Assembly (NCBI RefSeq): GCF_000006405.1
Contig: NW_003211408.1
Span: forward strand, 37,401-101,400
Length of the DNA stretch: 64,000 bases
Direction: 5' to 3'
From: Perkinsus marinus ATCC 50983
Lineage: Eukaryota > Perkinsozoa > Perkinsida > Perkinsidae
Each line of letters opens with the position of its first letter. Position 1 is the first letter of the stretch. Shown one piece after another: positions 32,538 through 45,428 of this stretch. Under the pieces are notes generated by a model that made no database searches, was not told the origin of the DNA, and was given only the letters and a program-made list of their open reading frames with translations. The translations under genes were made by a program, and so were the position numbers.

Positions 32538-33850
32538 ATGTCTGGTTATGTCACACTTGGTGGTGGCGACTTCCGTTCAACAACTATCAGTTCCCGTAAC
32601 CACACGGCCACCCCAGATGGCTCTGTGTCCAACCCTAGCTCCATATCGATTGACAAGGATAGGATAGCTGTAGGTTGTCGAAGGCTGATCGGTACTAGTC
32701 TTATGTCTCTTCTAGGTCGGCCTAGTACGCGAAGGGTTTGCTATGGAATACAGAGTGATATTGGGGGTATTCAACTCAACATTAACATTAGTTTATCTCC
32801 TACTACAATTACTACTATGTTATCCAGGGCATGCTCAACGGTGGCTCGGCCCTGTAGTGCTGCTGATTGTAGCCCCACTGTAATAAGACTACCAGTCTCT
32901 TTGGAAGTTACTAGGCCTGTCTTAGATACCACCTGCTATGGTCAGTCCGTTACCGGGGTGTGCAGCTGCAGAAGCTCAATGCTTACAGTATGCATCGGGC
33001 CACTGGTATCGTCATTCGGGAGTGGTCGTGGAAATCGTTAGAAATTATATTCCAACTCACTTGTCTGGTCATCGCCGTAACATATGCGGTACTAGACCTG
33101 TTAGCAATACCGTTGGCTGGTGTGGTATTGAGTTTCCTTTCTTTGCTTACCTTTGCTCGACTCGTATACGACCTTGAAGGGGTCCATGAGGCTTCTGTGG
33201 GAGTGGCATTCAACCGTGTTATAGAAGAGGCGTGGACCTCCTTGTCTGCCTGTCTGCTTATAGTCATGGTTGCAACAGCGTGTGGCATGCTCTCAAGCCA
33301 CTACATAGCACAAGAGTCTAGTATTATAAACGGTCTGGTGGTAGTTTTGGTGGGATGTGTAGATGGTGTGGTATGCATAACAGCAGCCTCCTCACTGGCT
33401 CGTGCTCACAAGAAAGTCGTTGATGACGCTGAGAGATCTAGACTGTGCCTCAACAACCTTAGCGTGAAGAACCAATCTCTATTGCGGGATATACGACTAT
33501 CATTCAAACACGCTAGGAAACTGAATGAGACCGCGGGCTTGACCTTTTGGCAGCTATTACGGCTCATAGACGGGTGCTCGGCGAGCTACCACTCGGGTGC
33601 GCCTACTCACGACATAGAGGCTGACGGATCTCTGGTTAACAATGGGGAGCTTGTTGCATGTGATAACAGAATATTGGGGTGGGAAATAGTGATGGATATG
33701 GTTGGAGAATCGAGAGGCTTGCCACTTTGGCGTTATCTTACTGATAGCTGGGCTGAGGAGAGGCTCGAGACAGTCGCTCCTTCAATAGTACCTATTCTGG
33801 ACGCTGGTGTAGCAGCAAATAGAGGAACTCATAGCGGTAGTAGAAAGTAG
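32538..33850 (+). CDS. Multipass membrane protein, unknown family
   Basis: Three exons (32538-32669, 32716-32868, 32915-33850; both introns 46 nt) give 406 residues. The N-terminus is soluble, Ser/Thr rich (MSGYVTLGGGDFRSTTISSR). Membrane segments: VILGVFNSTLTLVYLLLQLL, LGPVVLLI, IIFQLTCLVIAVTYAVLDLL with AGVVLSFLSLL, LSACLLIVMVATACGML, and NGLVVVLVGCVDGVVCI. A cytosolic helix-rich tail follows (ARAHKKVVDDAERSRLCLNN and LSFKHARKLNETAGLTFWQL). The layout of about six helices followed by a coiled linker recalls membrane sensor proteins, but no catalytic domain is visible. Confidence 0.65.
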
Positions 33851-35360
33851 TATCGAGGTGCGGAGTATGTATATTCTATATCAGATCGCGGCTTCGCATC
33901 ACCACCTGTAATGACCACGCGTGTTAGGCGGCAGTCGCCGGAGCGAAGAGTGTACTCCAAAGGGGATGGTAGGAGGAAGTGGAGTGGGGGATCCAATGCA
34001 TCGACTTTGAAGTATGGGGATAGTTGTGAGAAAGTGAGCACATGGGATGCCAATCGCGACTTGGTATACTATTTTCGTTGTGGAAAATAATGCCAAGGTG
34101 TGGATCAGACCGTTGTGGAATATGATGGGTTTTGGGAAACTCATTATCAGTTTCGGTGGTGCGACTTTAGGCTGCGGAGAGCATCTTTAGATTCGTCTAT
34201 CGTTATCAGGAACGTCATTGTACTTGTAGTGTGACAATTTGAAAGTTATTTCACAAACGATAATTTCCGCGACGCACAGTAGTGTCGTTCCAAGCAGCTG
34301 TTGGTTGCTACTCTCAGGGCTACAGCGAGCAAATACGGCTCCAACAGGAGAACTTAGTCTTTTCTGCAGACTCTACTACGCATATAGAAAGCCCCAGAGA
34401 GAAGTTCAAGGGGGGCAATAAGCGACAGCAGAATGCGTGTAAGAAGTCCTTCCTGGGTCGACTTAGGGAGGCAAGTAATCAGCCATCTCTGGTAAAAGTG
34501 AATTCACCGGGGAGCGCAACGCACCGGCCACGATAATCAACTGCAAGTGGACGATTTTACCCGTGTTATTCCAATCACTAATCCTTGTATGCGTTTCTTA
34601 TGGTATGCGGTCTTGCTTGCTAGTATGTCATTGGGGGGTAATTTCGTGGCGCGTGAAGGTGACTTGTATGTGATATCATTCTATGGACACATGCTGTGGA
34701 AGTAGTAATGGAGGCATGTCCGGCAGCAGTGGTGGTGGTACTACTGAAGGATCCTCAGAGGGAGATGGTTGTAGTGGCTGTAACAGCAGCAGAAAGGAAG
34801 GTAGTAGGAACAATACGACCTCCACCAGGGGTCTGCCGTCTGAGATTCCTGTCCTATGGATGGGTAAAGAATAGGAATAAGGTATATCACCAGGCTTTAT
34901 GATGAATTCACTCGAGTTGTTGGGTTCATCACGAGCCATGTAGTGGCCCTGTTGCCGACGATTGTTGTAGCAGCAGTTTTGTACGTATAGGCAGTGTTTA
35001 TAGGTCTTTGGACAAGTGTGGGGCAATATAGGTGTGGTCAACTATGTGGGTTGGTGACAATTCAGAAATCTTGAGAAAATTTCGGGGGAGTTTTTGTATA
35101 CTTTCGTTCTAATTCGTGTGTATATTTCTGTAGTGTAGTAGGAGAATTTCCGGAATCAGTTGAGGAAACCAAACATATACTACAACACTGCTTTAGACAT
35201 AGTATAGAAGCACGTAGTGATGTCTGTTGCCATTTCTGTCCGTTACGGTATGGCCTCTTGAATGCTAAAAAATCTCCAGTGGTCTGCTTGTAATAGTGTA
35301 AGGTTTAGTAATAGGTGTGTAGACTACTTCTAAGGGGGACGGAGTTGTCACTTTCCAGTG
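33851..35360. other. No confident gene
   Basis: A plus-strand frame at 34282-34536 (QIRLQQENLVFSADSTTHIE) without an ATG may be an orphan exon. A repeat-rich GGTGG/GGAAG stretch lies at 34695-34810. Confidence 0.35.
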
Positions 35361-35364
35361 ATGG

Positions 35365-38101
35365 TGACGTTAGGTATACGAAGATCGGCTAAGGACCTCC
35401 TTACTCGCTATTTGGACAGGCTTATAGTGCCTTTAGTTCGCAATGGAATGGTAAGATAACTGAGTATGCCCTCGCTGGGGATCGAACCTGTGCCCTCGCT
35501 CGCCGCCCGAAAACTATATCGTGAGCAGATCCGTTCGACTGTGTTGACGGCTCTCGAATCGGCCTTGGATTCCGGGCAAGTGGACTCCCTACTGGTCCTC
35601 AAGACAGCGAGGGATGCCGGAGTGCCGAGTGTAGATGTCCCTCCTTTACATGGCGTTGGTAATAATAGTAATAGTACTTGAGCCCTCGACGAACCCTTCC
35701 AGGCCCTTTAGACGACAGTAATGCCCTACTACCTATGGGGCCTCTAATACGTATTGTGCGATTCTTGGACCCTGTTGATGCCGCCAGCTTGGCACGCACG
35801 AGCCGATTGCATGCAGACATAGTGCGCCACCCAGCGACCGTTGGAGGGGTAAGCTTCGGTGTTCTCACTTTCGTCACCGACCTTGTGTGACAGCTACTGG
35901 TGTCACCACATCTACCCAGACCGTCACTACGAGCAGTACAGCATCTCCTACGGCATAACCCTCCGAGAGTCGGTGTGGACACACTCATACAGCGTTGGCT
36001 AGGTGGTCACCTCGAAGGCCTGGACGTTGACTTTACTGCTACCATACGTAATGGTCGAGTTGATTCACGGTGAGTCGGTAAGAGGTATGGTGTTCTCCTC
36101 GATCGATGTCAACTGGGAGAGGGTATTGAATGCGTGCTGGGAGAGAATGCATATGGACAGCTGATGTGCTGATGACATTGATAATATTCGAGTTGCTCAT
36201 TCTTTTATACTTCTACTCTGAGTAGCGAGGAACCTCCTGGGCATTTGTCGCAAAACGTATGGTCTCCCAGGTCCAAAAGGGTAATGGATCGGTTAAGCAG
36301 CATAGCAGACTCCCTGGACACCGACATTCGCGTCGTGAGGTTTGCCAAATGCTCTGACGTTGGACAGGACTTCGTGCCTATCATACGCACCCTCCAGAAT
36401 ACCAAGGTCATCACTTGCTGTGTTTTCGTCTCTTGAAGAAGCTCCTATTTCCAGGCAATGACAGCAGTAACGTCGCTGACCCTGGTCGGGCTTATATTAG
36501 AACCTTCACCTCAAAGATCGATTCGGCTACCCCAACGTATGGACAATCTCAGGCGACTAGAGCTCACTCAGGTAGTGGAGGAGGAGGATGGGAGCTTGAT
36601 CTTGTGATCTCATTGGGAGGGCTCTATGAATTATGTAGGGTTGTCAGTGATCTAGAGTCATCATCGGATAAACAGCTCAGTTTGTATACGCTGGATTCCT
36701 ATATGTGTGATGTCTTTCCGGAGGGGGGGGGGAGCTCTCGATGTACACCTCCCAGAAATGCACCACGAGATCGAACAGTTTGCTCCCCATCATTTAATGT
36801 AGCCCTGCATATCATGGTCAGATCACAGTCGTACGTGGATGTGGTCTCCTACCCAGCAACGGCACTGTGATAGCCCCACACCTCACGCAGCTCGTGCTTG
36901 CTATCAGACCAGAAAGTGCTGCCCTTGAGGTTGTCGAGGCTCTCATTGGTCGCGGAGGAGGAGGTAGGAGTAGTTGTCCGAGCAATCTTCCGCACTGCGA
37001 AGGTTTTTGGCCGCTTCCAGGTTGTATTTTGGAGGAGTTGAGGGTTCACAATTTGAAGACCCCGACAGCAGTGAATGCTTTGGCCGCAACACTTTCCTCG
37101 ACGATTTCATCACATTTGAAGTATCTTGAAGTTGGCCCATGGACTGAGTGCATCTAGCGGTTGGCTGGAGGTAGTCGGGATCTTATTCTTTTCAGTGATT
37201 TCCTAGCAAGAGTAGTTCCTACCTGTACGGCTCTTGAGGAGCTCTCCGGACTGGATGCTCCCTCCGTTGCCAGTCCGGTTCTCATAGAACTGGTAGGGTT
37301 ATCATTGATAGGGGTATGAAGTATGGCCCCTCAGGGTATAGGTAGGCTGACCAAGCTCAGAGTGCTGCATATCAGTGTTACGGACGAGGACAGTCTTCGA
37401 GCGGTAGCCCGTGGTATCAGAAGCTCGAGAGCCCTTCTTACGGTATGTGATAGTTCGACCTCAATGCCCTTCTCACACGTGAGGGCCAATGACTGTATAG
37501 GGTCGGGGAACTCGTAGGATAGAGACCCTATAATAGTATTAGGAAAGCCTGAGTCTTTATGAATGGCGTCGTGAGAGTCTTACCACACCTTTGTGAAGTG
37601 TTGGCTCATACTCGTTTATCGGGTTCACCTTATAGATCAGACAGTGCTTCTATTCGTAGTAGATCGGAAAAAATCACCCAGTTCAAAACGGTCATTGTTG
37701 CTCATGGTGTCAGAGTTACCTTGGTCGTCCCATTTCAGGAGATCAGCGTGCAGTACTTCGGTCCTGATTCCTTAGAAGCTACCCTTGCCTTGGTCAGACT
37801 GCGAATAGCTTGCCCTCAAGTTACCACTGTCACCTTCCCTCGAGCCAACTTTATGCGTTCAAGTCCTTCGACCGCCGAGCATCACCACATCTCAGCAGGA
37901 GATACATGCTTCATGGGAGTTGCCGAGCAGAAGCTTGCAGAGGAATTACGCCCAAGACTTATATGCAACTGTGCACTGTGCTTACTCCACGATGATTCCG
38001 ATAGCAACCTGGACCACTTTCATCGTAATGTTCATGAACTGTGGTCGCTATTGACAGCTGCTGAGCAAAGTGCATATGAGACTATTGCTGCTGGTGATTG
38101 A
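35365..38101 (+). CDS. F-box / leucine-rich-repeat-like protein, exon boundaries partly unresolved
   Basis: A run of in-phase plus-strand exons. First RSAKDLLTRYLDRLIVPLVR, spliced across intron 35451-35528 to IRSTVLTALESALDSGQVDS. Then an F-box-like block LPMGPLIRIVRFLDPVDAAS with LARTSRLHADIVRHP (from about 35728). Next VSPHLPRPSLRAVQHLLRHN, RLSSIADSLDTDIRVVRFAK, EELRVHNLKTPTAVNALAAT and RLTKLRVLHISVTDEDSLRA have leucine-repeat spacing. The last block, 37559-38101, ends LTAAEQSAYETIAAGD and holds a Cys pair (CNCALC). The family role would be substrate choice for an SCF ubiquitin ligase. I see the F-box as probable, not certain; inner introns are not all fixed. Confidence 0.45.
35451..35528 (-). 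other. Intron with tRNA-like 3' half (minus orientation)
   Basis: Intron of the F-box-like gene. It contains CTGGGGATCGAACCTGTG; on the minus strand this reads CACAGGTTCGATCCCCAG, a perfect B box. Confidence 0.5.
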
Positions 38102-38342
38102 GCCACGTTGATGATGAAACTTTGCTGATCCCGTCAGCCTGCAGGAGCTGCTGTCGTTATTACCTCCCACCTTTCTGGGCTGAAAAGCCTAGCCCTTTTG
38201 ATGAAAATGATGATTTGTTGCATTTCTTATTCAATGTAGTTTTACCCGTTTTTCGCGAATGGTGAATTATGAAATATGTTTTTCATATCACGGGTTGTTG
38301 AACTACAATGGTTAGCAGAAGTTTTTATTTTCCCCACTACAC

Positions 38343-39772
38343 ATGACTGGAGCCTTCAGTCGAAAGGACGGCAGTTACATTTATCGTAAAGTTCCTGTAG
38401 ACGCTGAGGAAGGAAGCGTCGAAATGAATGTCGTCAACAACACGCGAGTCTCGACAAGGGCTGAGCCGGAGAGGGAACGACTGCCTACCTTTGATATGGT
38501 GTAGCCTCACTCGTCGCCGTCACTGTGGTTGTAGCATCGTATGTGCCTTAGTCCTGTGGAGTGTCGATGTCCTTTCTGCCGAGCTGACATCACTACCTTC
38601 ATCACTCATGAGGCATCAATAGTGTCCTACCTCCTGGCATTAGTCCTAGTTCTTATCTTACAGTGGCTATCAATATGCATATTGCCGGGTAAGATGCCCC
38701 CCTAGACGACACAGGCATGCCCAGCGTGTTGAGTGTATTCGGTGGTTGTCCTCAGTGGTGTGGCCATTGCTGAAGGACACTGTGCATCGATGTCCCAATT
38801 GTCTCAACAAGATCGGCTCTCGGTCTAAGATAGCCTTGCCGACCAGCCTCAAGAACGATGTGCTCACATTCCGCATTGGACACTGCGCGGTGGTATTGGC
38901 CCGACGGTGAGGACTATGGGGACCAATTTCAGGGGACGTGTGTGCTCGCATTCACTGTGGAAGTTTACTATCTTAGATACGTTGTAATTCTCCTAGCCCT
39001 TGTCACTGTGATTGGCCTTTTCTATGTGGCACGTTCATCGGGTGTAATGCAGCCCGCGATGGTCCCTCGAGGGCCCGACATAGATGCCTCTTGGAAGGAC
39101 TTCCTCACTGACTGTGGTGAGAGGTGATAATTCGCCGTCGACAGCAGCAACACTAGAGGGCACTTCATCATCCAGCATAGTTTTCTAGGGCATATCTTGG
39201 CAATCCGTTACATAGTGTGAAGGCCTTCGAAGAGAAGTATAAGTACCAGACTGTGAAGTGGAAGGGAAGAGTTGTCAGAATCAGAGAAGGCATTGACTTG
39301 TGGCTATTCAAGACTAAGAGTTTTGCTATGATCAAGTGACCATGTTCGTGGTCGCCTCCAACGTGACTACTCAGCCACTCAGGATGTTCCCTCCCCAACA
39401 GGCGTACAGGCCAGATGTGGTGGACTTGATACTGCTATTTGATGGTCCCCAACAACACGATGAAGTGTCCCTTATACCAGCAGGGTCTTGGGCTCAGTTT
39501 GAGGCCTCGTTGCTGAGTCTGGGACGAAGGTGAGATATAGGTTGTGACGAGTTGCTCATGTTCGAGACGTGTTCAGAGGCGGACCACATCTACTACAGTT
39601 ATGGAGTATAAAGGAGAGTGATAGGCCAGAAGAAGTAGAGGAAGCCGTTGCTGAGGCAGCGTTGGCACTATCGGCTCGACAGGTTGGTCCTGTCTACCTT
39701 TCCAGGGCACGAAGTGTATCTTTAGGCTATAATGGGTGCCATTCTGGGTGGGGACCAAGGGCATGGTCCTGA
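38343..39772 (+). CDS. LITAF-like zinc-ribbon membrane protein with C-terminal OB-fold-like region
   Basis: Exon 1 (38343-38500) begins MTGAFSRKDGSYIYRKVPVD. After intron 38501-38551 comes PVECRCPFCRADITTF, a hydrophobic span (SYLLALVLVLILQWLSICIL), and after intron 38689-38755 DTVHRCPNCLNKIG. The order C-x2-C, membrane hairpin, H-x-C-P-x-C is the LITAF/CDIP1 domain of late-endosomal proteins. A membrane helix follows (VVILLALVTVIGLFYVA, exon from 38977), then SWKDFLTDCG. Blocks FEEKYKYQTVKWKGRVVRIR, VVDLILLFD, LIPAGSWAQFEASLLSLG and GGPHLLQLWSI look like the OB-fold at the C-terminus of wolframin. The join between the helix and the OB part is not solved, so it could be two genes. Confidence 0.55.
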
Positions 39773-41836
39773 GGCCAACATGAATGGACACCAGTCTACT
39801 GAGGTGCATCCCTCGAATATCGAGTCACTCCAGCATCGAGTTTGATCAATACTAAGCGTATGATTGTAGTAGTCGTGGTTGCATTTAGTTTTCTATTAGT
39901 GTTGAGTTCAATAGAAGTGCTTGTCGTCGATTGCTGTTCTCAAGTCCTTATTGCCATGGCACTGAGTCGTCGTCATGTAGGAGATAGTAAGGCTATTCGA
40001 GGCATGATAAAGCCCATGGAGACCGACATGAGGTGAGGAGGAAGGGTATATCGACAGTATTATGCCCATGTGTCTTCAGCATTGAAAAATTTCCATCCCT
40101 GTGAGGTTTTTTCAATTTTTCAACAGATTTTTTGAAGTTCATCCATGTGTTATTGTAGCGGTCATCTTTTCAATAGTATACCGAAGTCGAATAACATAGA
40201 TGATAGCACCTCGATAACTGATGCGCGATGGTTATTCTTAGATATGGTCGTCGATGGGTGGTCCGAGGAGAAGACAAGAAGCCAGTTTTATATTCCCGTA
40301 TTGGATCGCCTAATCGATCACATAATATCTCTCAAATACCGTAGGAGGGTTCCATCAGTCTCGATGGTCAGGACTGGTACTGGCTCTTTATCGTATTCTT
40401 ATGTAGGACTAAGCTGCCTTACACCAAGAGAGCTTATCAGGAGGTATACCGGAAGCGGTGGCCACTCTATCATAACTGCGACGTACAATTCTTCTCGGAA
40501 TTCGCTGACCGTCCGCACGAGTGAGCTGATGTTGAATGCTCATTTTTCTTTACTTTTATTGTCAGAGAAAGGACGCTTATCGAGACCGCGGCTACTGTGC
40601 CCTTCTTTGGGATGCATTCGACGTTCTGGCGATCTCGGAATAAGACTGCTGCTGCTTGTCCAGGCCCTAGTGGGCTCTCCTTCGTCCCCACCGTGCCAGC
40701 ATACTTCAAGTGAGGTGTTGTCGTTGGTCTGAATGCCTAGTGTGGCTGCCTCTAGAACCATACCATTCGAAGGGAAGATACGTGGGGATGAGTATTGGAA
40801 CGGGATGCCCATCAGGTAAGCGGGTTGGCTCACAAGTGGGAGACTCATGTTGTGGGTTTTTTGCAGATCGAATGTTGCAGCTCGAGGAAAGTCCTCTGGG
40901 TGTTGGAATTGGTCACCTCCTCCAGGAGGGCTCAAGATCTACTACAGACCGCCATTCCCAGAAGCTGTCCATCCTCCTCTTGCGAAAGGGGCTGATTAAA
41001 CAACATGTTGTGGAAGATGTTTCTGATAGTACGATTAGATTGTGTTGTTATATAGTGGGGACGAACTGCTATTGGAGGATAGCATGACGGGTGGATTCAG
41101 CGAGACCAGTGCTGTTCAGCGAGAAGTCCAATGGTGACATCGCGCCATTGGCGAAGGCTGCTTATATGCTGAAGCCTTCCGTGGTACTTCGATCGTGACT
41201 CGGACAAAAGTCGATAATGTGAATTCCGAAGTGACGCAACGACGGAGCGGGGACTTAGTTGTTCCATGCTAGTGTGAATAATAAGTGCTTCGCCTGATAG
41301 AGAGGCATTGTCGCGGGTGTTGGTTTGTTATGAGTGACAATAAGTACTATTGATAAAACTGCGAGCAGAGCTTTACGAGCGGTGGCGTTTCCCTCAGTTG
41401 ACTTTGAATGGCGCGACAGGGCCAACTTTTGCCGTATACGAGGCTTCCCTTGTCAATTGCAGGCTGGGTCCATGGAAAAAACCTCAGAGATAGCCCACCC
41501 CTATGCAGTTGGCAACTGGTACCTGTTTGACAAGGCCGTACGTCGAATGACAGGTCACTACCAAAATACAAGGGGAGGAGCACGAGAGTAGGCCGCCCTC
41601 TATCACACTCGTTGAGTGGATGTGAGATAATCACTCAGTGACAGCTCGATTCCCGCTTTGATATGACCCCGTGACTGAGATCAGTAACCCTCATTGACAC
41701 GACACTGAGGGGATTCTCTCGTAGCGTTTTGATGAAGTTTAGCGTCACGCGCCACGAAATTATCGCTATTGCGCTTGATCGATTTGTGTCGCTCGTTGGC
41801 TGTTCGTTCCAAAGTCATCCCACTCAATCTGCCATC
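39773..41836 (+). other. Unassigned, coding-like in parts
   Basis: Plus-strand blocks at 39860-40035 (a hydrophobic start, VVVVVAFSFLLVLSSIEVLV), 40145-40520 (DMVVDGWSEEKTRSQFYIPV) and 40430-40500 in another frame (AYQEVYRKRWPLYHNCDVQF) suggest at least one multi-exon gene. I cannot define its exons or family. The last 250 bases are the promoter of RPL15. Confidence 0.3.
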
Positions 41837-42454
41837 ATGGGAGCCTACAAGTACCTCTCTGAGATCTGGAACAAGAAGCAATCTGATGTGATGCGCTTCT
41901 TGATTCGCGTCAGGAACTGGGAGTTCCGTCAGCTACCTGCTGTCCACCGTGCCTCCAAGGCCACTCGCCCTGACAAGGCTCGTCGTCTCGGCTACAAGGC
42001 CAAGCAGGGCGTTGTTATCTACCGTGTCCGCATCCGCAGGGGTGACCGTAAGAAGCGCGTCTCCAAGGGTATCGTCTACGGTAAGCCCGTCCATCAGGGT
42101 GTCAACAAGCAGAAGTCTACCAAGTCTCTTCGTGCTATTGCCGAGGAACGCGTTGGTCGCCGCTGTGGTTCTCTCCGTGTCCTCAACTCGTACTGGGTTG
42201 GTCAGGACGCCCAGTTCAAGTTCTTCGAGGTCATCATGGTCGATCCCTTCCACAACGCCATCCGTAACGACCCTCGCATGAACTGGATCGCTCACTCTAC
42301 CATGAAGCATCGTGAGCTCCGTGGTCTCACCAGTGCTGGTCGTAAGAGCCGTGGCCTTCACAAGCGCGGTTCCCACTTCGGTACCAAGGTCCGCCCCTCG
42401 AAGCGCGCCAACTGGAAGAGACGCCAGACTCTCCAGCTCAAGAGGTTCCGATAA
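41837..42454 (+). CDS. RPL15: 60S ribosomal protein L15 (eL15)
   Basis: Intronless 205-residue protein, full family length. Starts [20 protein letters not shown] and continues [72 protein letters not shown], ending [11 protein letters not shown]. Core component of the large subunit near the 5.8S/28S junction. Codon use is strongly biased (CGT, GTC, AAG, CTC) unlike the neighbours, as expected of a highly expressed gene, and it is one of the few genes here without an intron. The open frame extends upstream to 41729, but family comparison fixes the start at the ATG at 41837. A CCAAAG|TC site 20 bases before the ATG could be a splice acceptor for a leader exon. Confidence 0.98.
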   Translation: MGAYKYLSEIWNKKQSDVMRFLIRVRNWEFRQLPAVHRASKATRPDKARRLGYKAKQGVVIYRVRIRRGDRKKRVSKGIVYGKPVHQGVNKQKSTKSLRAIAEERVGRRCGSLRVLNSYWVGQDAQFKFFEVIMVDPFHNAIRNDPRMNWIAHSTMKHRELRGLTSAGRKSRGLHKRGSHFGTKVRPSKRANWKRRQTLQLKRFR

Positions 42455-43226
42455 ATGTCTTAGTTATTGTTGTTGTCGGATCGATGATGCATTACTCATA
42501 TCGTCGTTCTCATTGCAACAGTCACTCTCACTTTATCTGGCTCGTTATTGGTTTCCCTACAGCAGACGATATAAATGTTTGGGAATGTTGACAGTGTTGT
42601 GTTGTATGAGTAGTTACTCGAATATCGCACTGAATTTGGGAGTGCGCGACAAGTCATTGATCTAGTAGTACTGACGTACTAGACTGCTTTTCGAGTGTGA
42701 GGGGATTCAACAACTCGGATTGCCACATGCTTTTCATAGCTTTCATTTTTCCCTCTGAATGCTCTCGAAAATGTTGTATTAGGAGAGTATATGTAAAAAT
42801 TCCCTAGTCACTTCTTTTCTATAAACCATTCAGCTCAGTAGTCATCAATGCTTCACTCTCAACTGAAATACTTTGTATTTACTTGAATCAGTTTCTGTTT
42901 TTCATCAATCCCTTGTGTGACTTGATCGACCATTCTAGTTTTCGATCGGCCCTAACCTTTGCTCTATAGCTAACGGGACAACCCTTGTGTGTTACGAGTG
43001 GCCTCCTTTCGGTGCGCAGAATACCCCATATTAGAGCTCATCCATAGTTGCATTATGTTGTTGGTTTGGTGATCGTCCACTTCCAGAGGAAGTGCATCGT
43101 GACCAGGCAACTCGTTGGACCATTTCTAGACCCGAAAGGATCTGGGTTTTCAACCCTTGTATGTTGTTTGTTCAGCTGCATTGAGTGTGCATGTTCTACA
43201 TCTGGGAGCCCTCCTAACCTTGAAAG
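42455..43226. other. Intergenic
   Basis: RPL15 3' flank and permease promoter. The inverted repeat CTAGTA/TACTAG at 42662-42681 could be a 3'-end hairpin. The last 45 bases resemble the promoter of the second permease (GCATGTTCTAC-TCTGGGA). Confidence 0.45.
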
Positions 43227-45267
43227 ATGACCAGCGCCGCGTCCCCAGTATCACTTCACTCGATGAAGTAATAATCAGGTTCCTAGGTCATAGTAATATG
43301 CCAGTATGGTCCTCAGATCCAGTGATGAAGATGTGAAGGGTGCCTTCACGAAGGTCAGAAGCATCGGAGTCTTCTCACTTGGTGCCGTAGCCTTCTTTAA
43401 TATATCCGGAGGTAGTACTAACAACAGCGGCGTAGTGGCGAAGGGGATGAGATACCGCTTTTCAGGTCCATTTGGTTCCGAAGAAATGTTCTCCTCTGGT
43501 GGTCCCCTATGGGGTATTATAGGAATGGTTTTAGGTCTACTATGTTGGTCCGTACCAATGTCGTTCATGACCGCTGAGTTGTCGAGTGCCTTCCCGTATA
43601 ATGGTGGTTATTCTCTATGGGTAGTAGTAGTATTATTAATACTACTACAAAGTGTTATCACCCTATTCAGGTTAAAGCCGCCTTTGGGAAGTTCTGGGGT
43701 GTGCAGGAATCCTATTGGTCCTGGGTCAGCGGCGTTGTAGACAATGCTGTCTATCCCGTAATAATAATAATAACATCATCATCATTATTACCCTTCATAC
43801 CACTCCTCCCCTCTCTATCGTATCAGGTCATCATTTTCCAGACTATCAGCAGTGTTGCACCCGATACATTCGGGGCTATGTCTGACGGTCTAGCTTGGTT
43901 GTTTAAAGCATTCATGTGTATTGCATTTAGCATACCTATGTTATTCTCCATCAAAATCACTGGATATGGTAATACTGCAAAGTAAAGTCGGCTGTTTCCT
44001 CTACTCCTCCCCTTTAGGTCTATTACAAATGTCGATATTCGTTTCCATCCCCTTCGTTGTTTTCATCATATGGGGTCTCACCAAAGCTGATCTGAGCGTG
44101 CTTGGTGAGAGTAAACCCCTAGGGGACATTGATTGGGTTAATTGGGCTATAGTATGTTTTTGGAACTTCTCAGGGGTAATAAAATCTCCTCCGCATTCAC
44201 CAATAAGTTCCCGTCTATAGGTTGATTGCGTTTCCACCGTTGCTGGTGAAGTGAAACGTCCCGAGAAAACTGTCATTCGTGCCCTACTTGGCTGTGTTAT
44301 TATTGTCTTCTTGCAGTACTTCCTCGTGCTTGCCACTGCGGCTGGTATAGATGGGGAGAACTGGCAGGTAGGTTACCCTCTCGAGTGTGGATAGTAGTGT
44401 GAAGGGATCTCCCTCTTCTCTTCTTCTTTCAGTACTGGTCAGCAGGATCTCTATCGGGGGTAGGCATGCGTGCCTTTGGGACATGGTTTGGATGGTGGCT
44501 CGTGGTCGCCTCTATTGTGGGAAGTGCTGGTCAATTCGTTGCAGAGCTTCTTGAAGACAGCTATCAGATTTGCGGTAATACTTTACATATGAATTCCCCT
44601 TCCTCCTAACTTCAACAACATAGGTATGGCTCGTTTTGGATTAGCTCCGAAATGGTTTGGTTATCTTCACCCTACATATCGGACACCATGGGTTGCCATA
44701 TTCTTCCAAGTTGTCGTCATCTGTGTGCTAGTAATACGATCATCACACAGTGTCTCCAGGAAGGTCTGATGTTCAGGTCTCATTCGACTTTAATACCATT
44801 CTTTCGGTTGACTCCTTCATGGCCTGCCTATCAAATCTACTTGAGTTTTTCTCTCTCCTCAAATTACGATGGTCCAGACCGGAGATGGTAATGCTTTCCC
44901 CATCTATAGAGATCACTTTCTTTTTCAGAGTCGCCCATACCGTATTCCCGTCAAATCCTTCTGGGGTCTGCTAGTTGCCATGTCACCCCCTCTCATCTAT
45001 GGTGGTTTTATTGTTGTTGTATCCTTCATCGCTGGATGGTTGACCCTAGGCTTGAACTGTGCTGCTCTGGCAGTCGGCCTTGTTCTGGGTTGGCTTGCTG
45101 TAAGGCACTCCGATAAGCTAGGGTTCGATGATCATATGTGGGAAGAGGGATTCGACTGTGATGAGAATTTTCGGGATGATGACAACGGACGACATCCAAG
45201 CCTTAGCTCAGGGGGGAGAAATCGATCTAGTGCTTCTGATGACGATATTGTTATCACGTCTATATAG
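43227..45267 (+). CDS. APC-superfamily amino acid/polyamine permease, copy 1
   Basis: Membrane transporter of the plant/protist PUT/LAT type (proton-coupled uptake of polyamines or amino acids). About twelve membrane helices over roughly 500 residues. Start [13 protein letters not shown]. Helix 1 region [16 protein letters not shown], then [77 protein letters not shown] with [51 protein letters not shown]; and a final helix [14 protein letters not shown] before an acidic tail. Introns include 43268-43304 (only 37 nt), 43412-43465, 43621-43670, 43758-43826, 43969-44017, 44176-44220 and 44368-44432. Confidence 0.85.
43548..43910 (+). repeat. Gene-conversion tract, copy 1
   Basis: Nearly identical to 45816-46184, including two introns, apart from a few base changes and a 6-bp trinucleotide-repeat length change. 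Exons outside the tract are clearly more diverged. Confidence 0.85.
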
Positions 45268-45428
45268 TCGTGGGGTTCAGTCCATCCCCGTATCACATCT
45301 GATTATCCAGTTTCTCCACCTTGGTTTTCTGATGAGTTCGCTGAGGTGTGGTATGATGACTATGATCTTTTTCTCAGCATTGATCGTGCATGTTCTACGT
45401 CTGGGAACCGTCTTAACGTTCGTTAAAT

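Noticed and set aside
40470-40935. Minus-strand frames of 79-131 codons
   Set aside because: Overlap better plus-strand blocks and have no recognisable content.
41933-42376. 147-codon minus-strand frame opposite RPL15
   Set aside because: Produced by the strong codon bias of RPL15; Thr/Val/Asp-rich nonsense.
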